From Armatimonadota bacterium (GTDB lineage: Bacteria > Armatimonadota > JAAZEB01): a stretch of DNA of 49,976 nt. Each line of letters begins with the position of its first letter. The first letter of the stretch is position 1. Made by a program: the position numbers and the translations under genes. Under the pieces are notes generated by a model that was not told the DNA's origin, did not search any database, and worked only from the letters and a program-made list of their open reading frames with translations. Of the stretch, positions 27,001 through 35,282 are shown one piece after another. The stretch spans positions 1 through 49,976 of the forward strand of contig JAAZEM010000028.1 of NCBI GenBank assembly GCA_012512265.1, in the 5' to 3' direction.

Positions 27001-27518
27001 GCGTCGCGCTTTGCCAGGTAGTCGTTCACCGTGGCAACGTGGACGCCGTCTCCAGACAGGGCATTCAGGCAGACCGGGAGGGTGGCGACAAGCGTCTTCC
27101 CCTCACCCGTCTTCATCTCCGCAATACGCCCCTGATGGAGGACCACGCCACCCATGATCTGGACGTCAAAATGACGCATAGCGCGTGGATCGGTCGGCGG
27201 GCGCCCCTCTCCAAGGGTGCGGCGCGAGGCTTCCCGCACCGTAGCAAACACCTCGGGGAGCATGTCAGTCAAAACATCTTGGAGGGCCGCCACATACTCC
27301 GGCCCCTGCTGCTCTCTCTCCTCGGGCGTCAAACGCTTTGCCAGCGACTCCTGGATGCGCTCCCGGAACATCGGTCCGCGCGCGCGAATCTCATCGTCTG
27401 ACAGCGCAAGCAATTCAGGTTCGAGCGCGTTCACCTGATCGACGATGCCCTGGAGACGACGCACCTCGCGTTCGTTCCCATCAAACATCAATTTGGTAAT
27501 ATGAGTAAGAATGCTCAT
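24069..27518 (-). CDS. secA: Preprotein translocase ATPase SecA (over-long)
   Basis: 1149-aa motor that drives proteins through SecYEG. Walker A MKTGEGKT (135-142), DEAD-type Walker B [12 protein letters not shown], the preprotein cross-linking domain, [23 protein letters not shown], and a C-terminal zinc site [13 protein letters not shown] that binds SecB or ribosomes. Most SecA proteins have 800-950 residues. The excess lies in two insertions of about 100 residues each in the second nucleotide-binding domain, near 517-617 and 662-803. Start at 27518 with GAGGA eight bases upstream; promoter at 27553-27581. Identity is certain. Confidence 0.98.
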   Translation of the reverse strand: [1149 protein letters not shown]

Positions 27519-27552
27519 CAGTTGGTCCTCATGGGTGATAATACCGACGGTT

Positions 27553-27581
27553 ATGATACCATAGGGGGATCGTTGAGTCAA
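27553..27581 (-). promoter_or_regulatory. Sigma70-type promoter of secA
   Basis: Minus strand: TTGACT, 17-nt spacer, TATCAT. Transcription would begin near 27546, 28 nt before the ATG. Confidence 0.65.
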
Positions 27582-27788
27582 ACGAGAACGCGCGGTGTTC
27601 GAGGGCTCGCAGATGCCCTATCCGGCGGGGAGACAGGGGCATCGCGCGCCGCTCAACCGGCACGGGCCAACAGGCGCATCCGACAATCCGCAAGACACAC
27701 GCAGCGCCGGATGTTACGCCCACGCGATATGCCCCCCCGGCCCACGGGCAGCGCGGACGATGACATCCATGGTGCCAGCCTGGGTCGC

Positions 27789-28895
27789 TCAGGTGAAGGG
27801 ATCGGTGCAGACCCGCGAAAGATGTACTTCCAGCGCGTCGCCGGCGTTCTCTCGGAGGAGGCGCGCCAGGAGATCCAGCACCGGGCGCTCGGTGCCGTAA
27901 TGGCCGGCATCGATCACCGCGAGACCCCGTTCGAGGGCATGATGCGCCTGGTGGTGTTTCACATCGCCGGTTAAGAGAAGATCCGCGCCCGCGGCTGCGG
28001 CGGCATCCACCAGGTCGCCACCAGCGCCGCCGCACACGGCGACTCGCTCCACGCGGCGGCCGGGGTCTCCTGCGAGGGCCACGCGAGACGTGGGCAGGCA
28101 CGCCCGGGCGCGTTCGGCCAGCTCCTCGACGGTGCAAGGCGTTTCCATCCGACCGAAGCGGCCCAGGCCGGCGCCGGTGGGTGGCGGCACCAGCGGAAGG
28201 AGATCGTAGGCCACCTCTTCATAAGGGTGCGCCGCCAGCATCGCGTCGAGCACGCGGGGGAGGATCCCTTTCGGGACGATCACTTCGACCTTCTCCTCCG
28301 GCACATACTCCTGCGTGCCGATACTCCCGATGGCGGGATGAGCTCCCTCCAGCGGGCGGAACGACCCGGTCCCGCGCGCGCTGAAGCTGCAATGCGAGTA
28401 GTTGCCCAAAGCACCCGCGCCGGCGTCACCTAGGGCCTTCCGAACGCGGTCGGCATCGGCGGCGGGCACAAAGACGGCCAGCTTGTAGTGCGCGGTTTCG
28501 GCGGGGCGAGCCGCGGGCACGAGTGGCTCCGTTTCGACGATCCCCAGAGCTTCGGCGAGGGCATCGCTGGTGCCCGGGCGCGTTGAATCGAGGTTCGTGT
28601 GCATGGCGTAGGCGGCGATGCCCGAGCGGATCAGGCCGGCCAGGAGGCGCGCCGGATAGCGATCCTCGCGGAGCGAGAAAACCGGCCGAAAAAGAAGCGG
28701 GTGGTGCGAGAGGATACATTCCGCGTCCAGGGCGCGCGCTTCGGCGAGAACCGCATCGGTGAGATCGAGGCAAAGGAGCAGCTTGGAGACCTCCGCCTCC
28801 GGATCACCGCACTGCAGGCCCACATGATCCCACTCCTCGGCCAACGTCTCGGGAGCGATCCGATTGCAGAGAGTGATAAGGTGAGAAAGGCGCAT
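27789..28895 (-). CDS. NIF3/YqfO-family dinuclear metal protein
   Basis: 368-aa member of the NIF3 (DUF34) family. N-terminal metal ligands are in LSHHPLLF and MHTNLDST; C-terminal ligands are in GHYGTERP (His and Glu). A central PII-like insert of about 100 residues (YKLAVFVPAADADRVRKAL to HPYEEVAYDL) marks the YqfO-type long form. These proteins assemble as hexamers with two metals per subunit and have been linked to GTP cyclohydrolase I-like folds; the true substrate is unknown. Start at 28895 with AGAAGGA upstream. Confidence 0.93.
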   Translation of the reverse strand: MRLSHLITLCNRIAPETLAEEWDHVGLQCGDPEAEVSKLLLCLDLTDAVLAEARALDAECILSHHPLLFRPVFSLREDRYPARLLAGLIRSGIAAYAMHTNLDSTRPGTSDALAEALGIVETEPLVPAARPAETAHYKLAVFVPAADADRVRKALGDAGAGALGNYSHCSFSARGTGSFRPLEGAHPAIGSIGTQEYVPEEKVEVIVPKGILPRVLDAMLAAHPYEEVAYDLLPLVPPPTGAGLGRFGRMETPCTVEELAERARACLPTSRVALAGDPGRRVERVAVCGGAGGDLVDAAAAAGADLLLTGDVKHHQAHHALERGLAVIDAGHYGTERPVLDLLARLLRENAGDALEVHLSRVCTDPFT

Positions 28896-29003
28896 GGTTC
28901 CTTCTGTGGGGGCATAGTGAGCGGCCGCCGGCATGGCACAAGGGGATAGAGGCTTGGGTTTGCCGCCCTTGCCGCCGCCGCTCACCGCCATCGCTTGGGA
29001 GGA

Positions 29004-29360
29004 TTACCTGCCGAGGGCTGTCAACGCCCCCTCCTTGTCTTGGTACACTTCGAAAATCTTGGTCAGGCGCGTGATCTCCAGAACCTTATACACGGAGGGA
29101 TTCGGATTGACGATACTGATTGAGCCGTCGTGCTCTCCGACGCGCCGGCGCGCTCCCACCAACACCCCCAATCCGGCACTATCGATGTAGGGGACTTTCT
29201 CCATGTCGATGATGATGTGGTATTCCCCGTCATCGATCAGGCGCAGGATGGTCTCCTTGAGTTGAGGACAGGTGTAGATATCCACCTCGCCCTCCAACCG
29301 GATCACAGGGATCCCTCCCGCCTCCCGGGTCACGTTGATCAGCAGGTCGACTTGGCTCAT
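29004..29360 (-). CDS. STAS-domain anti-sigma factor antagonist
   Basis: 118-aa single STAS domain of the SpoIIAA/RsbV type. The phosphorylatable serine is S61 in YIDSAGLGVLV. In such systems the unphosphorylated form binds an anti-sigma kinase and frees a sigma factor. No anti-sigma kinase or sigma factor gene adjoins it, so its partner must be elsewhere. GAGGAGGG precedes the ATG at 29360. A candidate promoter (TTTAGA, 16 nt, TATACC) lies at 29407-29434 on the same strand. Confidence 0.93.
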   Translation of the reverse strand: MSQVDLLINVTREAGGIPVIRLEGEVDIYTCPQLKETILRLIDDGEYHIIIDMEKVPYIDSAGLGVLVGARRRVGEHDGSISIVNPNPSVYKVLEITRLTKIFEVYQDKEGALTALGR

Positions 29361-29406
29361 CGGAACCCTCCTCGAGTGTTCGGCATGCCTTCGCCGCACC
29401 GTTTCC

Positions 29407-29434
29407 GGTATACCCGCTCCGAGGCGCTTCTAAA
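29407..29434 (-). promoter_or_regulatory. Candidate promoter of the STAS gene
   Basis: Minus strand: TTTAGA, 16-nt spacer, TATACC. The -35 box overlaps the end of the DUF192 gene. Moderate match only. Confidence 0.4.
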
Positions 29435-29792
29435 CCACACGCCCGCCTCCATCCTCGAAGCAGACGCGGTCGCCTGGCCTGGTTTCTGTCGAAGCAATCG
29501 TGCCCGCGGGCAACTCCAGCACCGCGCACGCTCGGGGGTAGTAGCGGCCGATGCGCCATGGGCGCATCCTCTCCACTGCAGCCACCACAACGCCGTCACG
29601 GTCGAGGAAGAGGGCATCGATGGGAAAGCGCATGAAGTGGGTGTGGATCGAACGGCAGCGCTCGATCAAGAGGCCCTTCCCGGCAGCGAGCGCCGGCACC
29701 AGCATCAGGCCGCGAAAACGGTTCCACCAGGAGCGCGCAACGCGAACGTCATCGGCGATGATCACGTCCCGCGTGCAGTTCCTTGCGAGCAT
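29430..29792 (-). CDS. DUF192-family protein
   Basis: 120-aa protein with the DUF192 pattern: an N-terminal WWNRFRGLM segment, SIHTHFMRFPIDALFLDRDG in the middle (TxxMxFPID-like core), and CAVLELPAGTI near the end. Members are small beta-barrel proteins, often exported, of unknown function; this copy has no signal peptide. There is no ribosome-binding site before the ATG. A strong promoter at 29799-29827 would put the first transcribed base at or next to the A of the ATG, so the mRNA is probably leaderless. Confidence 0.88.
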   Translation of the reverse strand: MLARNCTRDVIIADDVRVARSWWNRFRGLMLVPALAAGKGLLIERCRSIHTHFMRFPIDALFLDRDGVVVAAVERMRPWRIGRYYPRACAVLELPAGTIASTETRPGDRVCFEDGGGRVV

Positions 29793-29962
29793 GTCCAGAT
29801 TATACCCGGCTGCACATCCCTCGTCAAGGGAGCTGCCGCGATGCCAGGCCGGGCGCGCACGCTACGCCGTTCCTGATTCAGGCGGGCACCCCAGACCAAT
29901 CCGAGCAAGAGGCCTGCCAGCAGCGCCGTTGTCGTGCCGATGATGAAGGTGGCGTGGCTCAC
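29762..29962 (-). CDS. Possible small membrane protein overlapping DUF192
   Basis: 66-aa frame from a GTG at 29962 with GAGGAG nine bases upstream. Residues about 5-25 (FIIGTTTALLAGLLLGLVWG) form one transmembrane helix, followed by a basic soluble tail. The last 31 nt overlap the DUF192 gene in another frame, and the DUF192 promoter lies inside it. Resembles short single-pass LapA-like proteins only in layout. Reality uncertain. Confidence 0.45.
   Translation of the reverse strand: MSHATFIIGTTTALLAGLLLGLVWGARLNQERRSVRARPGIAAAPLTRDVQPGIIWTCSQGTARGT
29799..29827 (-). promoter_or_regulatory. Near-consensus promoter giving a leaderless DUF192 mRNA
   Basis: Minus strand: TTGACG, exactly 17-nt spacer, perfect TATAAT. 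With the usual 6-7 nt offset transcription begins at about 29792, which is the A of the DUF192 ATG. Confidence 0.7.
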
Positions 29963-30232
29963 CAACACCAGCTCCTCATGGCGTCGCGCCGGGCGAACCG
30001 GCGCAGGCCAGCCGACCATCCGCCGTGATCGCCTTCGCCCGCTCCCTCGTGCCCTCACGGCCCCTCCATGCTCTCCGGGATCCAGCTCTTGCGGTTTGTG
30101 TTCCTTCCCCCACTACATTATGCGCCATCGCGCCCCCGGTCAAACCTGAATGTCTGCCTGGTGCGCGAACCCGGAAGGAGGAAGCACTGGCGTTGCAGGC
30201 GTCCCCCGCATGGCGAGGTCGTAACAGGAGGG

Positions 30233-31972
30233 CTAGCGCGTCTTCGGGGCGACGAGGAGTTCGGTGCGCGCGGTTTGGCTTGAAGCCGGCTTCGGGGAGG
30301 CGACGAGGGCCACCTGGTAGTCCCAATCGCTCTTCCTGTAGAGAGTGTGCCGCTGCTCGCCTGGGGTAGCCGCAGTACCGGGCGTGGCCACACGGTCGAC
30401 CACCACGCGCAGGTGGCCTGTCCGGGCAGGCTGGAGCTGCGCCCACGGAATGGTGCCCGCCTCGAGAGTGCGCGTCTCTCCCCGGTGAAGCACGCTCCAG
30501 GCGAGACCATCCTTCGTGGAGCGAACGTTCACATCACACGTCAGGCGCGAGCCGGGAACGAGGGTGCTCCCCGGCGCGGCCTGGACCACCACGCACGTCA
30601 CGGTCGCGACCTTCACCGGGTTTCGAGCGCCAGATACAGCTGCCATTCGGACCGGCTTGCTCTCGCACGTGATGCGGAGCGCGCTCTCGGCGACCGGCCG
30701 GCGCACAGCGACCGGCGCGGCGGAGGCGACCACGATGGCAGCCGGATAGGGCGTCGCTTCATCGGTAGCTACTTGGCTGGTGATGCTTGCCAGGGTCACC
30801 CTCGGCCCGGAGGGTGCGGGAATCGCCGGCGGCCCCAGCAGCTCCTCTTCCAGGCCAGTGTAGGCGCGCGCCTCGGTCGTCTCTTCATCCAGATCCACCG
30901 CCGGCTTGAAAGACGCGAGCGAAAGCAAGGGCAACACCTGCTCTGGAGCACGCAACGAGGAGAGAAGCCGCTCCTGGCGCAAATCGATAGAGTGGATGTA
31001 CCACCGTCGCCTCTTCTTGCGGAGCATGTACTGAAGCTCGACACGGCGCTCAGTGCCGTCCGGGCCGATGAAGACGTGCTCCCCATCGGCCATGCACTGG
31101 GTGGTGCCGGCCATCCGCGTTTCGAAAAAGCGGAAGCGAACGGTCTGCACATCCTCAAACGCCTGCAGCGTGAGCGCGCGGAACTCGCGAGCCGTCATCG
31201 CATGGCTATAGTCGCCATCATGGAAGACAGCGATGCTCTCGTCATCATCCACATGGCGCGCGATCAGGGCGTAGCGGCTCTCCCGCCAGCCCCGCTCGAT
31301 GTTGCGCAGGGCTTCGTTGGCGCTCTCCTCCGCCTCTTCCTGGGGATCGGGTCGCTCGTAGTGATACGGCCATCCCCCAAAGTAGTACTCCCGCTCGCGG
31401 ATGATGTAGGGGCCATAGTAGCGGTAGAAGAAGCGATCGTAGGGGTAGAACCACGGGTCGTAGTAGTGGTAGATCACCACCGCGGGCGGGGGCGAAGTAG
31501 ACGTGCTCGGTGCCGGCTGCGGGCGCCCCGGCTTTCGAAAGAGATCGATCAGCCCACCCGATCCGGGTTGCACGCGCTCATAGCTCACCGGAGGCAGTGA
31601 TCCGTCCGGCTGGCTGCCATGCGGCGCCGGCTGCGGTTTCCCGCTCTTCTTGAAAAGATCGAGGAGCCCGCCACTCTTCCCCGGCGTGCCTGTCTCCCGC
31701 TTCCCCGGCTTCCCCCAGATGTCGGTATCACTATCGGAAAAGGGGCTCTTTTTCTCCCGCGCGGTGCCCGACTCGGGGCGGTTCTTGCCGGACGCGCTCT
31801 CCGACGACTTGCTGCTACTCTGCGACTCCTTGCTACCCTTCTTGAAGAAGTCGTTGAGGCCACCCGCCAGCGCGGGGGGAGACGCGAGGAAGGCCAGCAG
31901 CGCGCACGCAACGAAGAGCACCAGCGCTGAGGCGAGACCCGGACGCCTTGCGGAAGCTCGTATTGTCGTCAT
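30233..31972 (-). CDS. Secreted low-complexity protein with three GGLxDLFKK motifs
   Basis: 579-aa protein, family not recognised. A signal peptide (about 15-36) is followed by a Ser/Lys/Pro-rich linker holding three copies of a short motif: GGLNDFFKK (37-45), GGLLDLFKK (101-109) and GGLIDLFRK (139-147), the last two followed by PQPAP. A Tyr/Phe-rich stretch spans about 166-205 (IYHYYDPWFYPYDRFFYRYY). A compact domain (about 215-330) looks like an NTF2/SnoaL-type fold, and the C-terminal 200 residues are beta-rich. Start at 31972 with GGAGGAG; promoter at 31992-32020. Perhaps a cell-surface or envelope protein; function unknown. Confidence 0.75.
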   Translation of the reverse strand: MTTIRASARRPGLASALVLFVACALLAFLASPPALAGGLNDFFKKGSKESQSSSKSSESASGKNRPESGTAREKKSPFSDSDTDIWGKPGKRETGTPGKSGGLLDLFKKSGKPQPAPHGSQPDGSLPPVSYERVQPGSGGLIDLFRKPGRPQPAPSTSTSPPPAVVIYHYYDPWFYPYDRFFYRYYGPYIIREREYYFGGWPYHYERPDPQEEAEESANEALRNIERGWRESRYALIARHVDDDESIAVFHDGDYSHAMTAREFRALTLQAFEDVQTVRFRFFETRMAGTTQCMADGEHVFIGPDGTERRVELQYMLRKKRRRWYIHSIDLRQERLLSSLRAPEQVLPLLSLASFKPAVDLDEETTEARAYTGLEEELLGPPAIPAPSGPRVTLASITSQVATDEATPYPAAIVVASAAPVAVRRPVAESALRITCESKPVRMAAVSGARNPVKVATVTCVVVQAAPGSTLVPGSRLTCDVNVRSTKDGLAWSVLHRGETRTLEAGTIPWAQLQPARTGHLRVVVDRVATPGTAATPGEQRHTLYRKSDWDYQVALVASPKPASSQTARTELLVAPKTR

Positions 31973-31991
31973 CGTCCTGCTCCTCCGCCCT

Positions 31992-32020
31992 ATCCTATCA
32001 GGATCGAGGGCACCCGTCAA
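31992..32020 (-). promoter_or_regulatory. Promoter of the repeat-motif secreted protein
   Basis: Minus strand: TTGACG, 17-nt spacer, TAGGAT. Predicted start near 31985, giving a leader of about 13 nt. Confidence 0.5.
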
Positions 32021-32097
32021 CGCGCTGCACACCCCATGCCTACCTATACGGACGCAGGAGAAAGCCCCAGGGTTCAATCGGGCCGGGCCCGGGCAGC

Positions 32098-35000
32098 TCA
32101 CCGGTAGAGGCCCAACTCGGTGATCTCGTAGAGGGCGCTCGTTCCGAAGCCCTGACGCGCGGCGGTCGGCCGAATGCGAATGCGGTCGGTCCTCACGCGC
32201 TTCCCCTTGTACTCCAGACGGCGACCGTACTCATCCTTCCACTGGTGGATCGTCTTCCAGGTGTTGTCTTGCCAGATATCGAGATCGGCGCTGGCGATGG
32301 TGGGCGAGCAAAACTCGACACGAGAGAAGACGACCGGCTTTTCGAAGCGGATAACGCACTGCGAGCGGTCTCCATAGACCGGGATCCACCCGGCGGCGCT
32401 GGAAACTGCATCCGCCAGATCGCTATCGCAACTGAAGGTTCCTTCCGAATCGCCGATGGTCCACTTCACCGCGCCCTCGGCGAGGATGTTCCCGGCGAGC
32501 GCCGGGCGCTCTATCGCCGTAGCAATCTCATCCTCGATCTCATCCAGGAATCGGAAGTCTGGAAGCACCTCCAGCGTGGTGTAGATTCGCGCGCCAAGGC
32601 CCTCCAGCTCATCCGTGAACTTGCCGTCGCGCACGGGGATCACCCGGTTCTCGCGCAATACCAGCACGCGAGCGGACTTCTGCTTACCCATGAGTGGCAC
32701 GGTGAAGCTCACCTGAACCGGATCGAGGCTTTGGTTCGCGGCCACGATGAAGAAGTGCCCGCGCGCAGCGCCCTCTGGCTTGTAGTACTTGGCGATGACA
32801 TCCACGCTCGGGGAGTCCGCCGTCACTTCAGTCGCGGAGTCGCGCGCGAGCCACGCCGGCGCCAGGAAAGCCACCTCCTCGAAGATGTAGTCCATCGCGA
32901 TGCGATTCGGCCGGTGGTTCCAGTAGCTGTTGAAGATGAAGGGCACCAATCCCTTCGCGCCGCAGGCCAGTGCCGTCAGGGCAAACCAGCGCGACTCCTT
33001 GAAATCGGGGTGCTGCCCGCGCAGGCCGCCATAGGAGAAGGTCTGGGGCATGCACCAGACCGCTTTACTCCCATCGTTGGCGGCACAGGCGTCCGTGATG
33101 TTGTTGTGAATGGTGCGAAGCGGGGCACCGAAAACGCGCCCGCCATCCTCCGCGATCTGCGGGTTCATGTAGGGGTGCGGGCAGATGACGTCGCACGCCT
33201 CCAGATACTCCACCGGCGCACGCGAGACAATCTTGCAGAAGCGGTAGGGGTCTTCCTCGGCGAGGAACTCATAAAGGCTCTTCAGGAAGACCGGCGAGAG
33301 CCCCCTGCACTCCGGCTCGTCCGAGATGTAGTAGCCGATCACGTTACGGCGATGGCGCACGCTGGCGATGATGGGGCGCAGGCGCGCCTTCAACGCGTCA
33401 TCAATCGGCTGATCCAGCTTTGCCTTCGCCTCGTCGATCTCCCGAGTGATCCCGCACAGCGTGTAGAGGCCCATATTCATCTGCTCGTACTCGCTGGCTC
33501 CCATCAGGTAGTTGGTCGAGTGTGGGAGTTGGGCCTGCGGGAAGGACGCGGCGCTCACGATGTAGCGCGTGCTGCCGTACCAGCCCCGGATGAAGACAGG
33601 GCTGCCATCGATAAGCAAGTTCCCCTGGTCATCGATGCGCGCCTCGACGGCGGGCGCGGGTGGGAGCTTGCGCAAGGGGACCTCCGCCGCTGCGATCACC
33701 TCGGGCTGCCCCTCGCCACCCTTGTCCCGGCTCGCCGGCCGGAGGATCTCGGCACGCAGGAGATGTCGCCCCTCGGGGATGCCGGCTGCCGGAAGCTCGA
33801 ACGGCACGCGCGCCGTCTCAATCTTCACCTCGCACGTGCGCGGCTGGAGCAGGCTGGAGAAGAGCGTAACTCGGGCTATCGATCCCTTGACGTTCGCCAG
33901 TGGAATCCCCAGCTCCAGGTAGCCCTGGATCGCATCCACCTGCTGCGTGGCATAGATCGTGTTGCGATAGTTCGGGCGCGTCACCTTGATCCGGACCGGC
34001 GTGTAGGTCAGCCACGTATCGAATCGCGCCGCGAGGAGGCCGGTGCCGCCCGCGCTCTCGGCGCGAAACGCGACGGGCCACTTCCCCTGCTCCGCCACTC
34101 TCCCCCCGGGCACCTCCACGCGCGCCTTCTGGCCGGGCTTCAGCTTCAGCGGCACCCGACTTCCCTGCGCGCCCGCGGCCAGGATCTCCATGCCCAGCGA
34201 CCCCTCGAACGCCTGGTCACCCCGGTTCTCCACCATCAGCGACGCGAGAACGGCATAGCCCCCTTCCGACGGCTCCAAACGGAACTGCGGCGACTCCGCG
34301 TAGAGGTTATACGCCTCCTTGTTCACCCGGATCCCTTCGAGCGTGCCGAAGTTCTTCACGTCGTGGTAGCCTTGTGCCGGGCTAAACTGCGAGTAGTAGC
34401 GAGGGGCCACGGAGCGCGTCCGCGAGAGGGAGAAGACCCAGGTGTCGGACCACATCTTTGCCGGACGATGATGGAAGACCGCGAACGGGAGGACCACCTC
34501 CACCGACCAGAAATCGCTGCCCCGATGAACCGCGGCCTGCCAAAGCGAGGACCACTCGGCGCGATGGATGTTGCCGGACTCCTGGCAGTAGATATCGACC
34601 TGCGTGCCCTCGGAGTTGATGGCGAACTGGTAGAACTCCGTACGGTCACCCACCGGATCGAGGAAGATCTCAATATCGTCATCCGACCACATCGCCGCGT
34701 CGTGCTTCCGCGCGGCATGCACCACCAGATCATCGGGCCGGGGCTCGTTGCAGCGAACCCCGAAGTAGAGCGCGGTGTCATCATACAGCACGCGGAAGGA
34801 GGTTTGTAGCTCCTCGGGGATCGGCTGGCGGTTGGCGGTGCTGAGAGGCATCTCAAAACCGGTGTGCACCGGTGCTTTCTCCCAGGCAGGCTCGTCCAGC
34901 TTCCCATCTAGCGTTAGGCTGCCCTCCAGACGGACCGCCGTCGCCGCCTTCATCGGCGGCGCCGTCTCCTCCCGCTTGGCAGCGCCATTCACCGGCGGCA

Positions 35001-35103
35001 GGCCAAGGGCCGTCCCCAGAGCGACCGCCATGAGGGCGCGCACGAGCATAACCACCCGGGTGACCGAGGCTGCTTCGGATAGGGATCGACAGGTTGGTCG
35101 CAT
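32098..35103 (-). CDS. Secreted CBM9-like and TIM-barrel glycoside hydrolase-like protein
   Basis: 1001-aa exported protein. Signal peptide about 16-41. A CBM9-like domain (about 55-240: LDGKLDEPAWEKAP, ALYFGVRCNEP, DDDIEIFLDP) binds sugars in relatives. A beta-sandwich region follows, then a TIM barrel (about 500-760) starting at GSPVFIRGWYGS. The barrel contains YISDEPE with candidate acid/base Glu596, a motif common in clan GH-A-like enzymes. The C-terminus is a discoidin-like sandwich (VVFSRVEFCSP, IRIRPTA). Likely acts on an extracellular polysaccharide; substrate unknown. AAGGAG precedes the ATG at 35103. Confidence 0.8.
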   Translation of the reverse strand: MRPTCRSLSEAASVTRVVMLVRALMAVALGTALGLPPVNGAAKREETAPPMKAATAVRLEGSLTLDGKLDEPAWEKAPVHTGFEMPLSTANRQPIPEELQTSFRVLYDDTALYFGVRCNEPRPDDLVVHAARKHDAAMWSDDDIEIFLDPVGDRTEFYQFAINSEGTQVDIYCQESGNIHRAEWSSLWQAAVHRGSDFWSVEVVLPFAVFHHRPAKMWSDTWVFSLSRTRSVAPRYYSQFSPAQGYHDVKNFGTLEGIRVNKEAYNLYAESPQFRLEPSEGGYAVLASLMVENRGDQAFEGSLGMEILAAGAQGSRVPLKLKPGQKARVEVPGGRVAEQGKWPVAFRAESAGGTGLLAARFDTWLTYTPVRIKVTRPNYRNTIYATQQVDAIQGYLELGIPLANVKGSIARVTLFSSLLQPRTCEVKIETARVPFELPAAGIPEGRHLLRAEILRPASRDKGGEGQPEVIAAAEVPLRKLPPAPAVEARIDDQGNLLIDGSPVFIRGWYGSTRYIVSAASFPQAQLPHSTNYLMGASEYEQMNMGLYTLCGITREIDEAKAKLDQPIDDALKARLRPIIASVRHRRNVIGYYISDEPECRGLSPVFLKSLYEFLAEEDPYRFCKIVSRAPVEYLEACDVICPHPYMNPQIAEDGGRVFGAPLRTIHNNITDACAANDGSKAVWCMPQTFSYGGLRGQHPDFKESRWFALTALACGAKGLVPFIFNSYWNHRPNRIAMDYIFEEVAFLAPAWLARDSATEVTADSPSVDVIAKYYKPEGAARGHFFIVAANQSLDPVQVSFTVPLMGKQKSARVLVLRENRVIPVRDGKFTDELEGLGARIYTTLEVLPDFRFLDEIEDEIATAIERPALAGNILAEGAVKWTIGDSEGTFSCDSDLADAVSSAAGWIPVYGDRSQCVIRFEKPVVFSRVEFCSPTIASADLDIWQDNTWKTIHQWKDEYGRRLEYKGKRVRTDRIRIRPTAARQGFGTSALYEITELGLYR

Positions 35104-35282
35104 TGGAGGCTCCTTTCGAGGGCTGTGATCGGTAGCGTACTCTTCGCGTCCAGGCTTTCCGTTCCCTGCCAGAGGGCCCGGTCACCACGGCGCCCCTGTC
35201 CTCCCGCGAAGATGGGAGCCCCTACCGGATGGAGTTTCGCCCGGCTCTCGCGCGTTTCGCGCCGGTGTTCCGGCCTTCCACT

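Noticed and set aside
27501-27974. Plus-strand frame opposite the secA start and NIF3 end
   Set aside because: Its start overlaps the secA ribosome-binding site in antisense and the translation is low complexity.
31948-34809. 953-codon plus-strand frame opposite the CBM9/TIM-barrel gene
   Set aside because: Shadow of a well-supported gene. No domain pattern, biased composition, no ribosome-binding site.
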